A DNA stretch of 64,000 nt from Paraburkholderia lacunae (lineage in GTDB: Bacteria; Pseudomonadota; Gammaproteobacteria; Burkholderiales; Burkholderiaceae), in NCBI RefSeq assembly GCF_003353175.1, contig NZ_QHKS01000034.1:1-64000 (forward strand), in the 5' to 3' direction. The position numbers and the translations under genes were made by a program. Shown piece by piece: positions 18,088 through 25,352 of the stretch (position 1 is the first letter of the stretch; every line of letters begins with the position of its first letter). The notes below the pieces were generated by a model. It worked only from the letters and a program-made list of their open reading frames with translations, had not been told where the DNA came from and ran no database searches.

Positions 18088-18798
18088 ATGATGAACCTCG
18101 ATCCATCCTCGATGACGTCGGTGCTGCTAGTCGACGACGACGCCGAACTGACCGGCATGCTGGTGCAATATCTTGCTCACGAAGGTTTTGCTGCCGAGGT
18201 GGCGCACGATGGGGAGGCCGGCGTGGCCAGCGCGCTGTCCGGGCGTTTTGCCATCGTGGTGCTCGACGTGATGATGCCGCGCCTGTCGGGCATCGAGGCG
18301 CTGCGCCGCATTCGCTCGGCCAGTCGCGTGCCGGTGCTGATGCTGACAGCCCGCGGCGACGACATCGACCGCATCTCCGGCCTCAATCTCGGCGCCGACG
18401 ACTATGTCCCGAAGCCTTGTACGCCAGGCGAACTGGTCGCCCGGCTACGAGCCATCCTGCGCCGTGCGTCCGGCACGAGTGCGGCCGGCGCCAGCAGCCC
18501 GATCCACGCCGGGCCGCTCGTGCTGTGGCCTTCCAGCCGGCGCGCCACCTGGCAAGGAGATCCGCTCGAATTGACTGGCACGGAATTTAGCCTGCTCGAA
18601 ATCCTGGTCCGTCACGCAGGGCGGCTGGTCAGCAAGGAGGATATCTCGCTGCAGGCTTTCGACCGGCCGCTGGCACGCTTCGACCGGCGCATCGATGTAC
18701 ACATCAGCAGCATCCGCCAGAAGCTGGGCCAACGTCCCGACGGGCAGCCGTGGATCGTCAGCGTGCGCGGCATGGGCTACCAGCTGCTGACGGACTGA
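18088..18798 (+). CDS. OmpR-family response regulator of a CpxR type
   Basis: 236 aa: receiver with the acidic cluster VDDDAEL (16-18), phospho-acceptor Asp60 (VLDVMMP), LTA and the KPC lysine, then a winged-helix domain ending in the HISSIRQKLG and VRGMGYQL pattern. The ATG pair at 18088/18091 sits directly before the domain; an in-frame ATG at 18013 would add an unrelated 25 residues. Three base pairs separate its stop from the kinase gene. It diverges from the RND-Pqi operon, so it probably controls that operon in response to an envelope signal. Confidence 0.9.
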   Translation: MMNLDPSSMTSVLLVDDDAELTGMLVQYLAHEGFAAEVAHDGEAGVASALSGRFAIVVLDVMMPRLSGIEALRRIRSASRVPVLMLTARGDDIDRISGLNLGADDYVPKPCTPGELVARLRAILRRASGTSAAGASSPIHAGPLVLWPSSRRATWQGDPLELTGTEFSLLEILVRHAGRLVSKEDISLQAFDRPLARFDRRIDVHISSIRQKLGQRPDGQPWIVSVRGMGYQLLTD

Positions 18799-18801
18799 AC
18801 C

Positions 18802-19878
18802 ATGCAATTGCCGCTTGGACGCCTGTTCTGGAGATGTTTCGTCCTACTGTGGCTCGCCATGGTGGCGGCATTCGCGTGCGCTGGCTTCTATTTGTATGCG
18901 ACTGGGCATAACCCACCTCCGCCCGGTGCGATGCCTTGGGTTCTACTCATCCCGGGGCTGTCAGGGGCCGCGGTGGGGCTGCCAGTGGCCTTCGCGCTGG
19001 CCTGGTATCTGTCCAAACCGCTACGACATCTAAGCCAGGCGCTGCGCGATGCGGCGCGCGCGCGCTTTGAAGTACGTGTCTCACCGGCACTCGGCTCGCG
19101 CCGCGATGAATTCGCCGATCTGGCGCGAGAGTTCGACGACATGGCCGCGCGTCTCCAGCAGGCCGCGATGCAGCAGCGCCAGCTCTTTCATGACGTTTCG
19201 CACGAACTGCGGTCACCGTTGGCGCGTATTCAGGCTGCGATCGGGCTCATGCAGCAAGACCCCCAGTCGGCAGCAGCGATGGCCGAGCGCATCGCGCGTG
19301 AGGCGGAGCGGCTGGACCAGTTCATTGAGGAACTTCTGACTCTGCATAAACTGGAGGCGGGTGCCATGAACCCGGCGCGCGAACGCGTGGATGTCATGGA
19401 GTTGCTGGCCGACATCGTGCAGGACGCTGCCTTCGAGGCGCAGGCGCGTGGCTGCGCGGTGACATTGGACGCGCCGGGCAGTTTTGTGACGGAAGTCGTC
19501 GGAGAACCACTTTACCGCGCTTTCGAGAACGTCGTGCGCAATGCCATCAAGTACACCGCTCCCCACACAACTGTGGAGGTTCGCGCGCTTACGTCTAATT
19601 CGTCCCAGGCAGCAGGTGACGGGGCCGGGTGGCTCGAAATCAGCGTGAGCGACAGAGGTCCGGGCGTGCCGGCGGAGTCGTGCGAAGAGATCTTTGAACC
19701 GTTCCGGCGCCTCGAGCCGTACCAGCACGATGGCACGATGCATGTAGTGCCCGGCACCGGTCTGGGGCTGGCCATTGCCCGTCGCGCGCTGGCGCTGCAC
19801 GGTGGCGATATCCGCGCAACGCCGCGAGAAGGCGGTGGTCTCGTCGTGGTCGCGCGTCTGCCAAGCCTGGTGACATAG
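18802..19878 (+). CDS. Sensor histidine kinase
   Basis: 358 aa. Two membrane segments (~8-32 and ~46-69) enclose only a very short Pro-rich periplasmic loop (GHNPPPPGAMP), so there is hardly any external sensor domain. A HAMP linker follows (KPLRHLSQALRDAA), then HisKA with His134 in DVSHELRSPL and an HATPase_c domain with N-box Asn247 (NVVRNAIKY), DRGPGVP and GTGLGLAIA. Kinases with such a short loop usually sense inside the membrane or through a partner protein, in keeping with control of an efflux and lipid-transport operon. Confidence 0.9.
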   Translation: MQLPLGRLFWRCFVLLWLAMVAAFACAGFYLYATGHNPPPPGAMPWVLLIPGLSGAAVGLPVAFALAWYLSKPLRHLSQALRDAARARFEVRVSPALGSRRDEFADLAREFDDMAARLQQAAMQQRQLFHDVSHELRSPLARIQAAIGLMQQDPQSAAAMAERIAREAERLDQFIEELLTLHKLEAGAMNPARERVDVMELLADIVQDAAFEAQARGCAVTLDAPGSFVTEVVGEPLYRAFENVVRNAIKYTAPHTTVEVRALTSNSSQAAGDGAGWLEISVSDRGPGVPAESCEEIFEPFRRLEPYQHDGTMHVVPGTGLGLAIARRALALHGGDIRATPREGGGLVVVARLPSLVT

Positions 19879-19970
19879 GGGAGCGATCGTGAAAACTATT
19901 CAACGTTATTCCATTAGGATTTCGACGCTTTCCCCCTCATTGAAAGCGAGATGGGATGTTGATCTTGATC

Positions 19971-20108
19971 TCAGGCGCGATTAACCTTCGCCCCTCCAAA
20001 AAAACTATCGTCGAACCCTTCGCCGGTCATATATTCCCGCACCTCGAAAGGAAGAGACTTGTCATCCGGCAGCAGCACTTCGGCGGCCGCTGCCGGTGCG
20101 GCACCCAT
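19971..20108 (-). pseudogene. C-terminal remnant of an XRE-type regulator like the one at 24.2-25.0 kb
   Basis: A 45-residue frame (ATG 20108 to TGA 19971) reads EVLLPDDKSLPFEVREYMTG near its middle. The same order of residues, VLLPSDQSLPLEIREYMTG, ends the XRE-family regulator encoded at 24179-25006. The frame can be extended upstream in a non-homologous direction, and no helix-turn-helix is present. It looks like the tail of a lost paralogue; alternatively it is a small stand-alone gene starting at GTG about 20129. Confidence 0.55.
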
Positions 20109-20547
20109 AGCCCCGCATCCATCATCAGCCACCTGACCGTCTCCTAGATACTATGGAAGGTCAGCGAGAGTAAGCCCCTGGAGTAAAACGGAGGATTCCG
20201 GCACCCGTTTTTTCGAAAGGAGCACGCAAATGGATGCGCCTGTCACGTCCCTTCAAGGGCAACACACAAGGCGCCTCACGCAACGCCTGCACGAGCCATT
20301 AAAGCAGTAGCCCGTAAATTTACGACACAGTAAGACTTCTAACAGGCTGTTGAATTTGGATCCCGTGTAAACGGGGTTTGAGGGACGGGCGTTATGGATA
20401 TCGTGTTCATGATCTTTGGCAGCGGATGCGATGCGCGCGCTCCAACGAGTAGCAGTTCAGCCATCGTCGGCATTTGGCCGGAACGCTCAAAACGTTCATG
20501 TTCGCGCACGAGATTAGCCGGTATTGACTTTCTTGATCATGTAAACG
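20109..20547. other. Intergenic region with a palindrome and a possible promoter
   Basis: No gene is supported. It contains a perfect 12-bp palindrome CGTAAATTTACG (20313-20324), a well-placed Shine-Dalgarno (AAAGGAGCACGCAA) before an ATG at 20230 that opens only 26 codons, and a TTGACT at 20524-20529 that may be the -35 of the GH3 operon. Confidence 0.4.
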
Positions 20548-20574
20548 AGCTATATTGAGCTATAAGGTGCTATA
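20548..20574 (+). promoter_or_regulatory. Three phased AGCTATA repeats upstream of the GH3 pair
   Basis: AGCTATA at 20548, AGCTATA at 20558 and TGCTATA at 20568: three 7-mers exactly 10 bp apart, on one face of the helix, 73 bp before the first GH3 start and just after a TTGACT. DeoR-family repressors often bind short phased direct repeats, and a DeoR gene lies at the other end of this small cluster, so this is a good operator candidate. Confidence 0.55.
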
Positions 20575-20646
20575 ACAAGCTCTGACTGAACCGAGCGCCA
20601 TATCGGCGTGTCGCTGGCGCCCTCTCACCCAATAGGAGATATTTCC

Positions 20647-21693
20647 TTGAACGATCTAATTCAGGACGCTCACGCGGTCCTACTCCCAGCGTTTGGCGGC
20701 CTTGAACTTGACGACGTCGTGTTGCGCTATCTGGACAACGGCGGCGTTTCCATCCTTCTGGGCGAAAGCCGGGACGAGTATGTCTCTCGCGCTATGAGCG
20801 ACGAGCGGCGCGCGAGTGAATCCGCCGGGCAATTCGAAGGCATCACCGAGCTTGCTCGGCGGCACGCGGGCGGAGGTGTCATCGTCGCCATCGACCAGGA
20901 GCTCGGCGGCATTCAGCGTCTTCATCAGCTCGCTCCCGCGTTACCGGACTTTGAAAAGGCCCATGCCCTGTCAACGGATGAAATCACGAGGCAGTCGGCC
21001 GAGGTAGCAAAGGCGGCACGCGGTCTGGGCGTCAATCTGTTTCTGGCACCAATCGTCGACGTTGTGACCGGCATCAACCCATGGCTTGTGCGGCGCAATC
21101 TCGGCGTCGATCCGGCTGAAGTGAGCCGGATCACATGCGCGTTTGTGCGTGGCGTTCAGGCCGGTGGTGTTGCCGCTACCGCGAAACACTTTCCTGGCCA
21201 CCCGGTGACCGAGCTCGATCCGGCGCTTCATGCGGCGGTAGTCAATGCCACTCTGGACGAGCTGATGCCAGGAATTGGAGTGTTCAGGGATGTTATTGGC
21301 GCTGGTGTCAGGGCCGTGATGGCAGGCCCCGCGTTGGTCTCTGCTGTTGACGCCGAAGAACCGTCCAGTACTTCTCCTAAAACGTTGTCCTTCCTGCGTG
21401 GGCAGCTTGCTTTCAACGGGCTGGTCATTTCGGATGATCTTGACGCACCGGGCATTCTGCGCGGACGAACAGTCGAGGCGGCAGCAGTGGCATCCCTGGT
21501 CGCGGGCGTCGACTTGCTGCTGGTCTCGAGCCAATCAGGTCTCGAGGTAATCGTCCGGACGATAGTTGAGGCGGTGAAGAGCGGAGCGCTTGCACAAGAG
21601 CGACTTGCTGAGGCGGCTCAGAGAGTGCGGTCGTTGGCGCTGGAGCTTGAAATTGGACGTGATGTTGGCCTTAACAGCAACAGAGGGGGCTAA
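20647..21693 (+). CDS. GH3-family beta-N-acetylhexosaminidase-like enzyme (NagZ-like)
   Basis: 348 aa forming a single GH3 TIM-barrel domain, the normal size for NagZ. Signature elements: AIDQELGGIQRL (compare the DQEGGRVQR of NagZ), KHFPGH, and LVISDDL, whose first Asp is the GH3 nucleophile. The DSH loop of NagZ is represented by ELDPALH, two residues longer. The start is TTG 20647: AGGAG lies 9 bp upstream and the N-terminus then aligns residue by residue with the next gene; a GTG at 20608 has no such support. Five bp separate it from its paralogue. No signal peptide, hence cytoplasmic. Likely removes a terminal amino sugar or other beta-glycosidic residue. Confidence 0.82.
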   Translation: MNDLIQDAHAVLLPAFGGLELDDVVLRYLDNGGVSILLGESRDEYVSRAMSDERRASESAGQFEGITELARRHAGGGVIVAIDQELGGIQRLHQLAPALPDFEKAHALSTDEITRQSAEVAKAARGLGVNLFLAPIVDVVTGINPWLVRRNLGVDPAEVSRITCAFVRGVQAGGVAATAKHFPGHPVTELDPALHAAVVNATLDELMPGIGVFRDVIGAGVRAVMAGPALVSAVDAEEPSSTSPKTLSFLRGQLAFNGLVISDDLDAPGILRGRTVEAAAVASLVAGVDLLLVSSQSGLEVIVRTIVEAVKSGALAQERLAEAAQRVRSLALELEIGRDVGLNSNRGG

Positions 21694-21698
21694 TCACT

Positions 21699-22712
21699 AT
21701 GAGCGAACTATCCCGCCACGCACATGCAGTGCTGTTTCCGGTACTGGAGACACTCGAAATCGACGTCCATATTTCTCGTTTTCTGGATAACGGTGGCCGG
21801 AGTCTTTTGTTTGGTGAGACAGGTGAGGAATATGTCTCCGGCCGCATGAGTCAGCAACGACTCAGTCGGGAAACACTTGAAGCCTGGCATGGTGCGATCG
21901 AAATAGTGACGGCACGCGCCGGCAAGCTGATCCTGGCAGCGGACGCCGATATCGCAGCCGTACATCGCTTGCAAGGGGTTTCGGCAAAGTTGCCGGCTCG
22001 CGACGCCGCACAAAGAATGTCAGAGTCTGAACTGGAGCAAGCCTGTTTTGAGACGGCACGTGGAGTCGTTGATGCCGGTATCAATCTTGCACTTTCCCCT
22101 ACGGCAGAGGTGCTGACAGGTAGCAACCAGTGGCTGGAGGGGCGCACGTTGGCCGACGATCCGCAGACGGCCTCGCGAATGGTACGGTCTTACATACGTG
22201 GTGCGCGCCGTGCGGGTCTCAAGACCACGCTGAAACACTTCCCAGGACATCCGGTCTTGCGAGGCCATCCGGCGAAAGACGAGGCGACGGTGCCTTCGTC
22301 GCTGGACGAACTGCGCGCTCAATGGGGTGCATTCCGGGCAGGAATCGAAGAGGGCGTTAGCGCAGTGATGATGGGACCAGCGCGCTTCGAGGCGTTTAAA
22401 CCAGTGACAGCCGGATCGCTGTCGGCTGAACTTATTGCGCTCCTACGCGGGGAACTGGAGTTCAAAGGACTGGTGATGACCTGTGATCTGGATCATAGGG
22501 CCACTATCGGAGACAGGTCCGTCGGCGACACCGCTGTTGACGCGCTGGCGGCCGGTGCGGATCTGCTTCTGTTATCACCGAAAGCTGTGCCTCATATTGA
22601 TGAGGTAGCGGCCGCCATCGTCAAGGCTGTTGAAGGCGGAAAGCTTGATCCGTCGCGACTTAATACAGCAGCCCGCACGGTATATCAACTGGCCGGCTAT
22701 CGCTCTGTCTAA
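21699..22712 (+). CDS. GH3-fold paralogue without the catalytic nucleophile
   Basis: 337 aa, alignable over its whole length with the preceding gene (HAHAVLFPVLETLEID, FLDNGG, KHFPGH). Key positions have changed: the nucleophile motif ISDDL is MTCDL, replacing the catalytic Asp by Cys; the substrate-binding IDQELGG is ADADIAA; and the general-acid loop lacks the D-x-x-x-H arrangement. The protein fold is intact and the gene is not decaying (no stops or frameshifts), so it is probably a pseudoenzyme, perhaps a partner or sugar sensor for the active paralogue. Same operon. Confidence 0.8.
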   Translation: MSELSRHAHAVLFPVLETLEIDVHISRFLDNGGRSLLFGETGEEYVSGRMSQQRLSRETLEAWHGAIEIVTARAGKLILAADADIAAVHRLQGVSAKLPARDAAQRMSESELEQACFETARGVVDAGINLALSPTAEVLTGSNQWLEGRTLADDPQTASRMVRSYIRGARRAGLKTTLKHFPGHPVLRGHPAKDEATVPSSLDELRAQWGAFRAGIEEGVSAVMMGPARFEAFKPVTAGSLSAELIALLRGELEFKGLVMTCDLDHRATIGDRSVGDTAVDALAAGADLLLLSPKAVPHIDEVAAAIVKAVEGGKLDPSRLNTAARTVYQLAGYRSV

Positions 22713-22717
22713 ATGGT

Positions 22718-22749
22718 AGTGCGGGGAATCCCGCCACTAGAATTCCCCG
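22718..22749 (+). terminator. Hairpin after the GH3 pair
   Basis: AGTGCGGG-GAAT-CCCGCCACT forms a stem with one bulge, and GGGGAAT can instead pair with ATTCCCC at 22742-22748. There is no T-tract, so a strong intrinsic terminator is not certain. It lies between the GH3 genes and the convergent DeoR gene. Confidence 0.35.
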
Positions 22750-22809
22750 GCTTGCCAAAGATCTATCGCATCGCTCTCCGAATAAGCAGTCACTTATTAC
22801 GCGGAATGC

Positions 22810-23586
22810 CTACCGGGACGCGACCAGTACCTGCAGCCCACTACCGGCGAAAGCTTTGACCTGCTTTTTGGGTGCGTCATTTTCGACGATGATTGTCGCG
22901 ATGGCGTCAACGGACATAACGTTATGCGTCGCAACGCTGAGCAACTTCTCCTTGGTGACGGCTATCGCGATCGTCCCGCTTCTGGCCAGAACCGCCCGCT
23001 TGAATGACGCGTCTTCGAGACTGAAGGCGGTTAGCCCTTCCTGCGGATCGATTGCACAGGCGCCAAGAAACGCAAGATCGAATGTCAGCCTCTGAATTGC
23101 CTCGACTGCAAGCACGCCGACTGTGCCACCTATCGCCTTGTCGATTTGTCCTCCTAGCGTGATCAAAGTCACGTTATCTTTTTCAAGAAGCGCGGATGCA
23201 ATGACCGGCGAATTGGTGACCACCGTAAGGTTGAGATCTGGAGGAATCGCGCGCGCTATGGACAGGTTGGTGCTGCCGGTGTCAATGAATATGCATTGGT
23301 TGTCACCCAACAGCGACACTGCCGCAATCGCGAGAGCGCCTTTCCGTTCCGGTTCCCGCTCCATCCGATGCTGCAGGCTTCCGCCATTGGGCGGAATGGC
23401 GACTGCGCCACCATAGACCCTTCGGCATGCCCCGCCTTTTGCGAGATCTGTGAGGTCGCGTCGAATAGTATGTTCCGAAACACCGAACTCTGCGGCAAGG
23501 TCGGCGGCGAATACTTTTCCCTTAGATGCGAGCAATGTGCATATGTGCCGCTGACGCTCGTCGGGAAGTGCCTCGTAAGTGAGCAT
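22810..23586 (-). CDS. DeoR-family transcriptional regulator
   Basis: 258 aa. The DeoR winged helix opens with LPDERQRHICTLLASKG and has the HTH segment AAEFGVSEHTIRRDLTDL; the C-terminal sugar-phosphate sensor domain shows FIDTGSTNLSIARAIP and FLGACAIDPQEGLTAF. Such regulators repress carbohydrate genes and are released by a sugar phosphate. It is convergent with the GH3 pair and is the obvious candidate to bind the phased AGCTATA repeats at 20548-20574. Confidence 0.9.
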   Translation of the reverse strand: MLTYEALPDERQRHICTLLASKGKVFAADLAAEFGVSEHTIRRDLTDLAKGGACRRVYGGAVAIPPNGGSLQHRMEREPERKGALAIAAVSLLGDNQCIFIDTGSTNLSIARAIPPDLNLTVVTNSPVIASALLEKDNVTLITLGGQIDKAIGGTVGVLAVEAIQRLTFDLAFLGACAIDPQEGLTAFSLEDASFKRAVLARSGTIAIAVTKEKLLSVATHNVMSVDAIATIIVENDAPKKQVKAFAGSGLQVLVASR

Positions 23587-23892
23587 TGGCTATTCCGATG
23601 AACAAACCATAGTGAGCAATAACGCGCATTATAGGGCGAAATCTCGCGATCGCCCAATCCCAACATGGGTTACCTTTGGCTCGATGCAAGCGCTCGAAGA
23701 CTGTTCTCGGACGGGCCAGGAGGTTTTAACCAGGCAGAACGACGTCCTTGCGAGAGCTGCATCATTTCACGTCAGTGCATTCAACGGGGCTGCCGAGGTG
23801 CACGCGCCAACGAGCTATCACTCGGTGTATGGCAGAGAGGCCGAGCGATAGCCGCTTCTCTTTTTTTTAGAGCGCTCGGAGTTTGCCTGAAA
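23587..23892. other. Intergenic region upstream of the DeoR gene
   Basis: No gene recognised. Near 23610-23635 an imperfect palindrome-like stretch (TGAGCAATAACGCGCATTATAG) could serve the DeoR promoter, which reads leftward from here. Confidence 0.35.
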
Positions 23893-24054
23893 TTAAATCT
23901 GCTTCGTTTCCAATCGTATGAATCGAACGAGTGTCACCGTCAAGCCGACGAGCACAGCACAGGCACCGATGCAAACTGGAATTTCAATTGCGGCGGGCAG
24001 TGATTTAAACAGGATGGCTATGGCGGACCCATTCAGATAAAGGCTTCCTGGCAT
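23893..24054 (-). CDS. 53-aa membrane protein
   Basis: ATG 24054 is preceded by GAGGAG at 6-7 bp, and the frame ends at TAA 23893. The product has a short amphipathic start (MPGSLYLNGSAIAILF), then one strong transmembrane helix (IPVCIGACAVLVGLTVTLV) and a basic cytoplasmic end (RFIRLETKQI). It lies downstream of the XRE-type regulator on the same strand, 124 bp away. No family known. Too short for most gene finders, but the Shine-Dalgarno and topology support it. Confidence 0.5.
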   Translation of the reverse strand: MPGSLYLNGSAIAILFKSLPAAIEIPVCIGACAVLVGLTVTLVRFIRLETKQI

Positions 24055-24178
24055 GGTGGAACTCCTCATACAAATGAGCAGGTGCGGGCGGTCTTAGCTC
24101 GCAATCTTCGGCTAACCGCGTCTACCTTATACGAATCAGTTTAGTTGAAAAAATTAAGCGTGCATGTGGTAGTTCCCG

Positions 24179-25006
24179 TCAGCCCTCACCACCCCACACC
24201 ATTGTTGACTGGTCGCCAGTCATGTACTCCCGTATCTCGAGCGGTAACGATTGGTCGCTCGGAAGGAGGACCGTCGCCTCGCGAAGATGTTTTTTTCGAA
24301 GCGAACCACGATCGACGAAGCACAGGGCAAGGCGTGTCGAGAAGGGTTGCCTGAAGGACGAAGAGGCTACCCCCGTGACGACGCCGTAAAGAAAGCGGAT
24401 CGGTCGCCTGTGCTGCGGTGTGAGGACGGAAAACGTCATCTCGTTCTTTTGACGCCCTTCAAAGTCGATCATAAATATCCGGTCGCCCAGCAAAAAGCAG
24501 AATCCGTGGTAAGTGAACGAGTACGCCACCTTGTTCGTGCTGTCCAGTTGTGGGAATCGTTCGATAGTCACGTATCGCACCGAGGAATCGTGCTCGTATA
24601 TACAAGTGACGGAACGGAGGATGCGCCCTTTATAGATCGACGAGTTGTGGTACCGGTGGTAGACGCCGAGAAAGTCTTGCAGTGGCGCGACCGAGGACTT
24701 AATCAGCGGCAAAAATCGCACAAACTGCGGCGCGGATTTGAGATCCAGAGGAAGCTCGTATTCAAGACCCTCGTAGAAGCTCCGGAATTCTGCCGGCGAC
24801 CGAAACAGATCACCTGGCTCCATCAGAAAGAACTTCGCTATCTTGAGAAGTACTTTCTGCGAAGGGACATGGTAGCCGGCGAGATACTTGTTGAACTGCT
24901 GACGATTTACGTTGAGCTTGCGGCAGAAATCCGCGACCGAATCGAACGAAGCCACCAGCAGAGACAGGTTGGTGGCGAGATTTGCGAGGTCTTGCTGTCG
25001 GTCCAT
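24179..25006 (-). CDS. XRE-type HTH regulator with an unrecognised C-terminal domain
   Basis: 275 aa. Residues ~10-65 form a Cro/CI-like helix-turn-helix: SVADFCRKLNVNRQQFNKYL with the recognition helix in VNRQQFNKYLAG, then VLLKIAKFFLMEPGDLF. The remaining ~200 residues are rich in aromatic and beta-type sequence (YVTIERFPQL, YSFTYHGFCFLLGDRIFMIDF) and may form a ligand or oligomerisation domain; I do not recognise it. It diverges from the TPP-enzyme operon, with a copy of the shared composite promoter between the two. It is one of two candidates (with the LacI protein) for the regulator of the whole cluster. A remnant of a paralogue lies at 19971-20108. Confidence 0.8.
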   Translation of the reverse strand: MDRQQDLANLATNLSLLVASFDSVADFCRKLNVNRQQFNKYLAGYHVPSQKVLLKIAKFFLMEPGDLFRSPAEFRSFYEGLEYELPLDLKSAPQFVRFLPLIKSSVAPLQDFLGVYHRYHNSSIYKGRILRSVTCIYEHDSSVRYVTIERFPQLDSTNKVAYSFTYHGFCFLLGDRIFMIDFEGRQKNEMTFSVLTPQHRRPIRFLYGVVTGVASSSFRQPFSTRLALCFVDRGSLRKKHLREATVLLPSDQSLPLEIREYMTGDQSTMVWGGEG

Positions 25007-25217
25007 GTCTTTGTATGGGGAAAAGCTTCGGACTGTGCCGAATTGTTTAGTGAGAAATTAAGCAAGCCACGTTGGCCACGCCGTGAATCGCCGGATGGTA
25101 CGCGCCCGTTGGCCCTATGCCAACTGATAAAAATCCGGCGAAAGCCGAGCCGTTTAAGCCGACTGGCGCCGCCACGGAACAACGGAGCGTGCTGTGATGC
25201 AGTGTACTGCTTTCTGT

Positions 25218-25282
25218 GCGTCACAGTGCGTCTCAATTGCGCCGTCTGCGAAATTGAGTGCGCTTTTTTAGTGGCAAATACT
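25218..25282 (+). promoter_or_regulatory. Composite regulon promoter, copy 1
   Basis: GCGTC at 25218 and 25228, GCGAAATTG at 25248-25256 whose TTG starts the -35 hexamer TTGAGT (25254-25259), 17 bp, then -10 AATACT (25277-25282). It drives the TPP-enzyme/ABC-transporter operon beginning at 25353. See the findings for the seven-copy comparison. Confidence 0.7.
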
Positions 25283-25352
25283 CCTCTCCAATGAACAGGC
25301 AGTGTCCTTAAGCAGATCCCTGCACGGGACGCTAACTCCGAAGGAGACGAGA

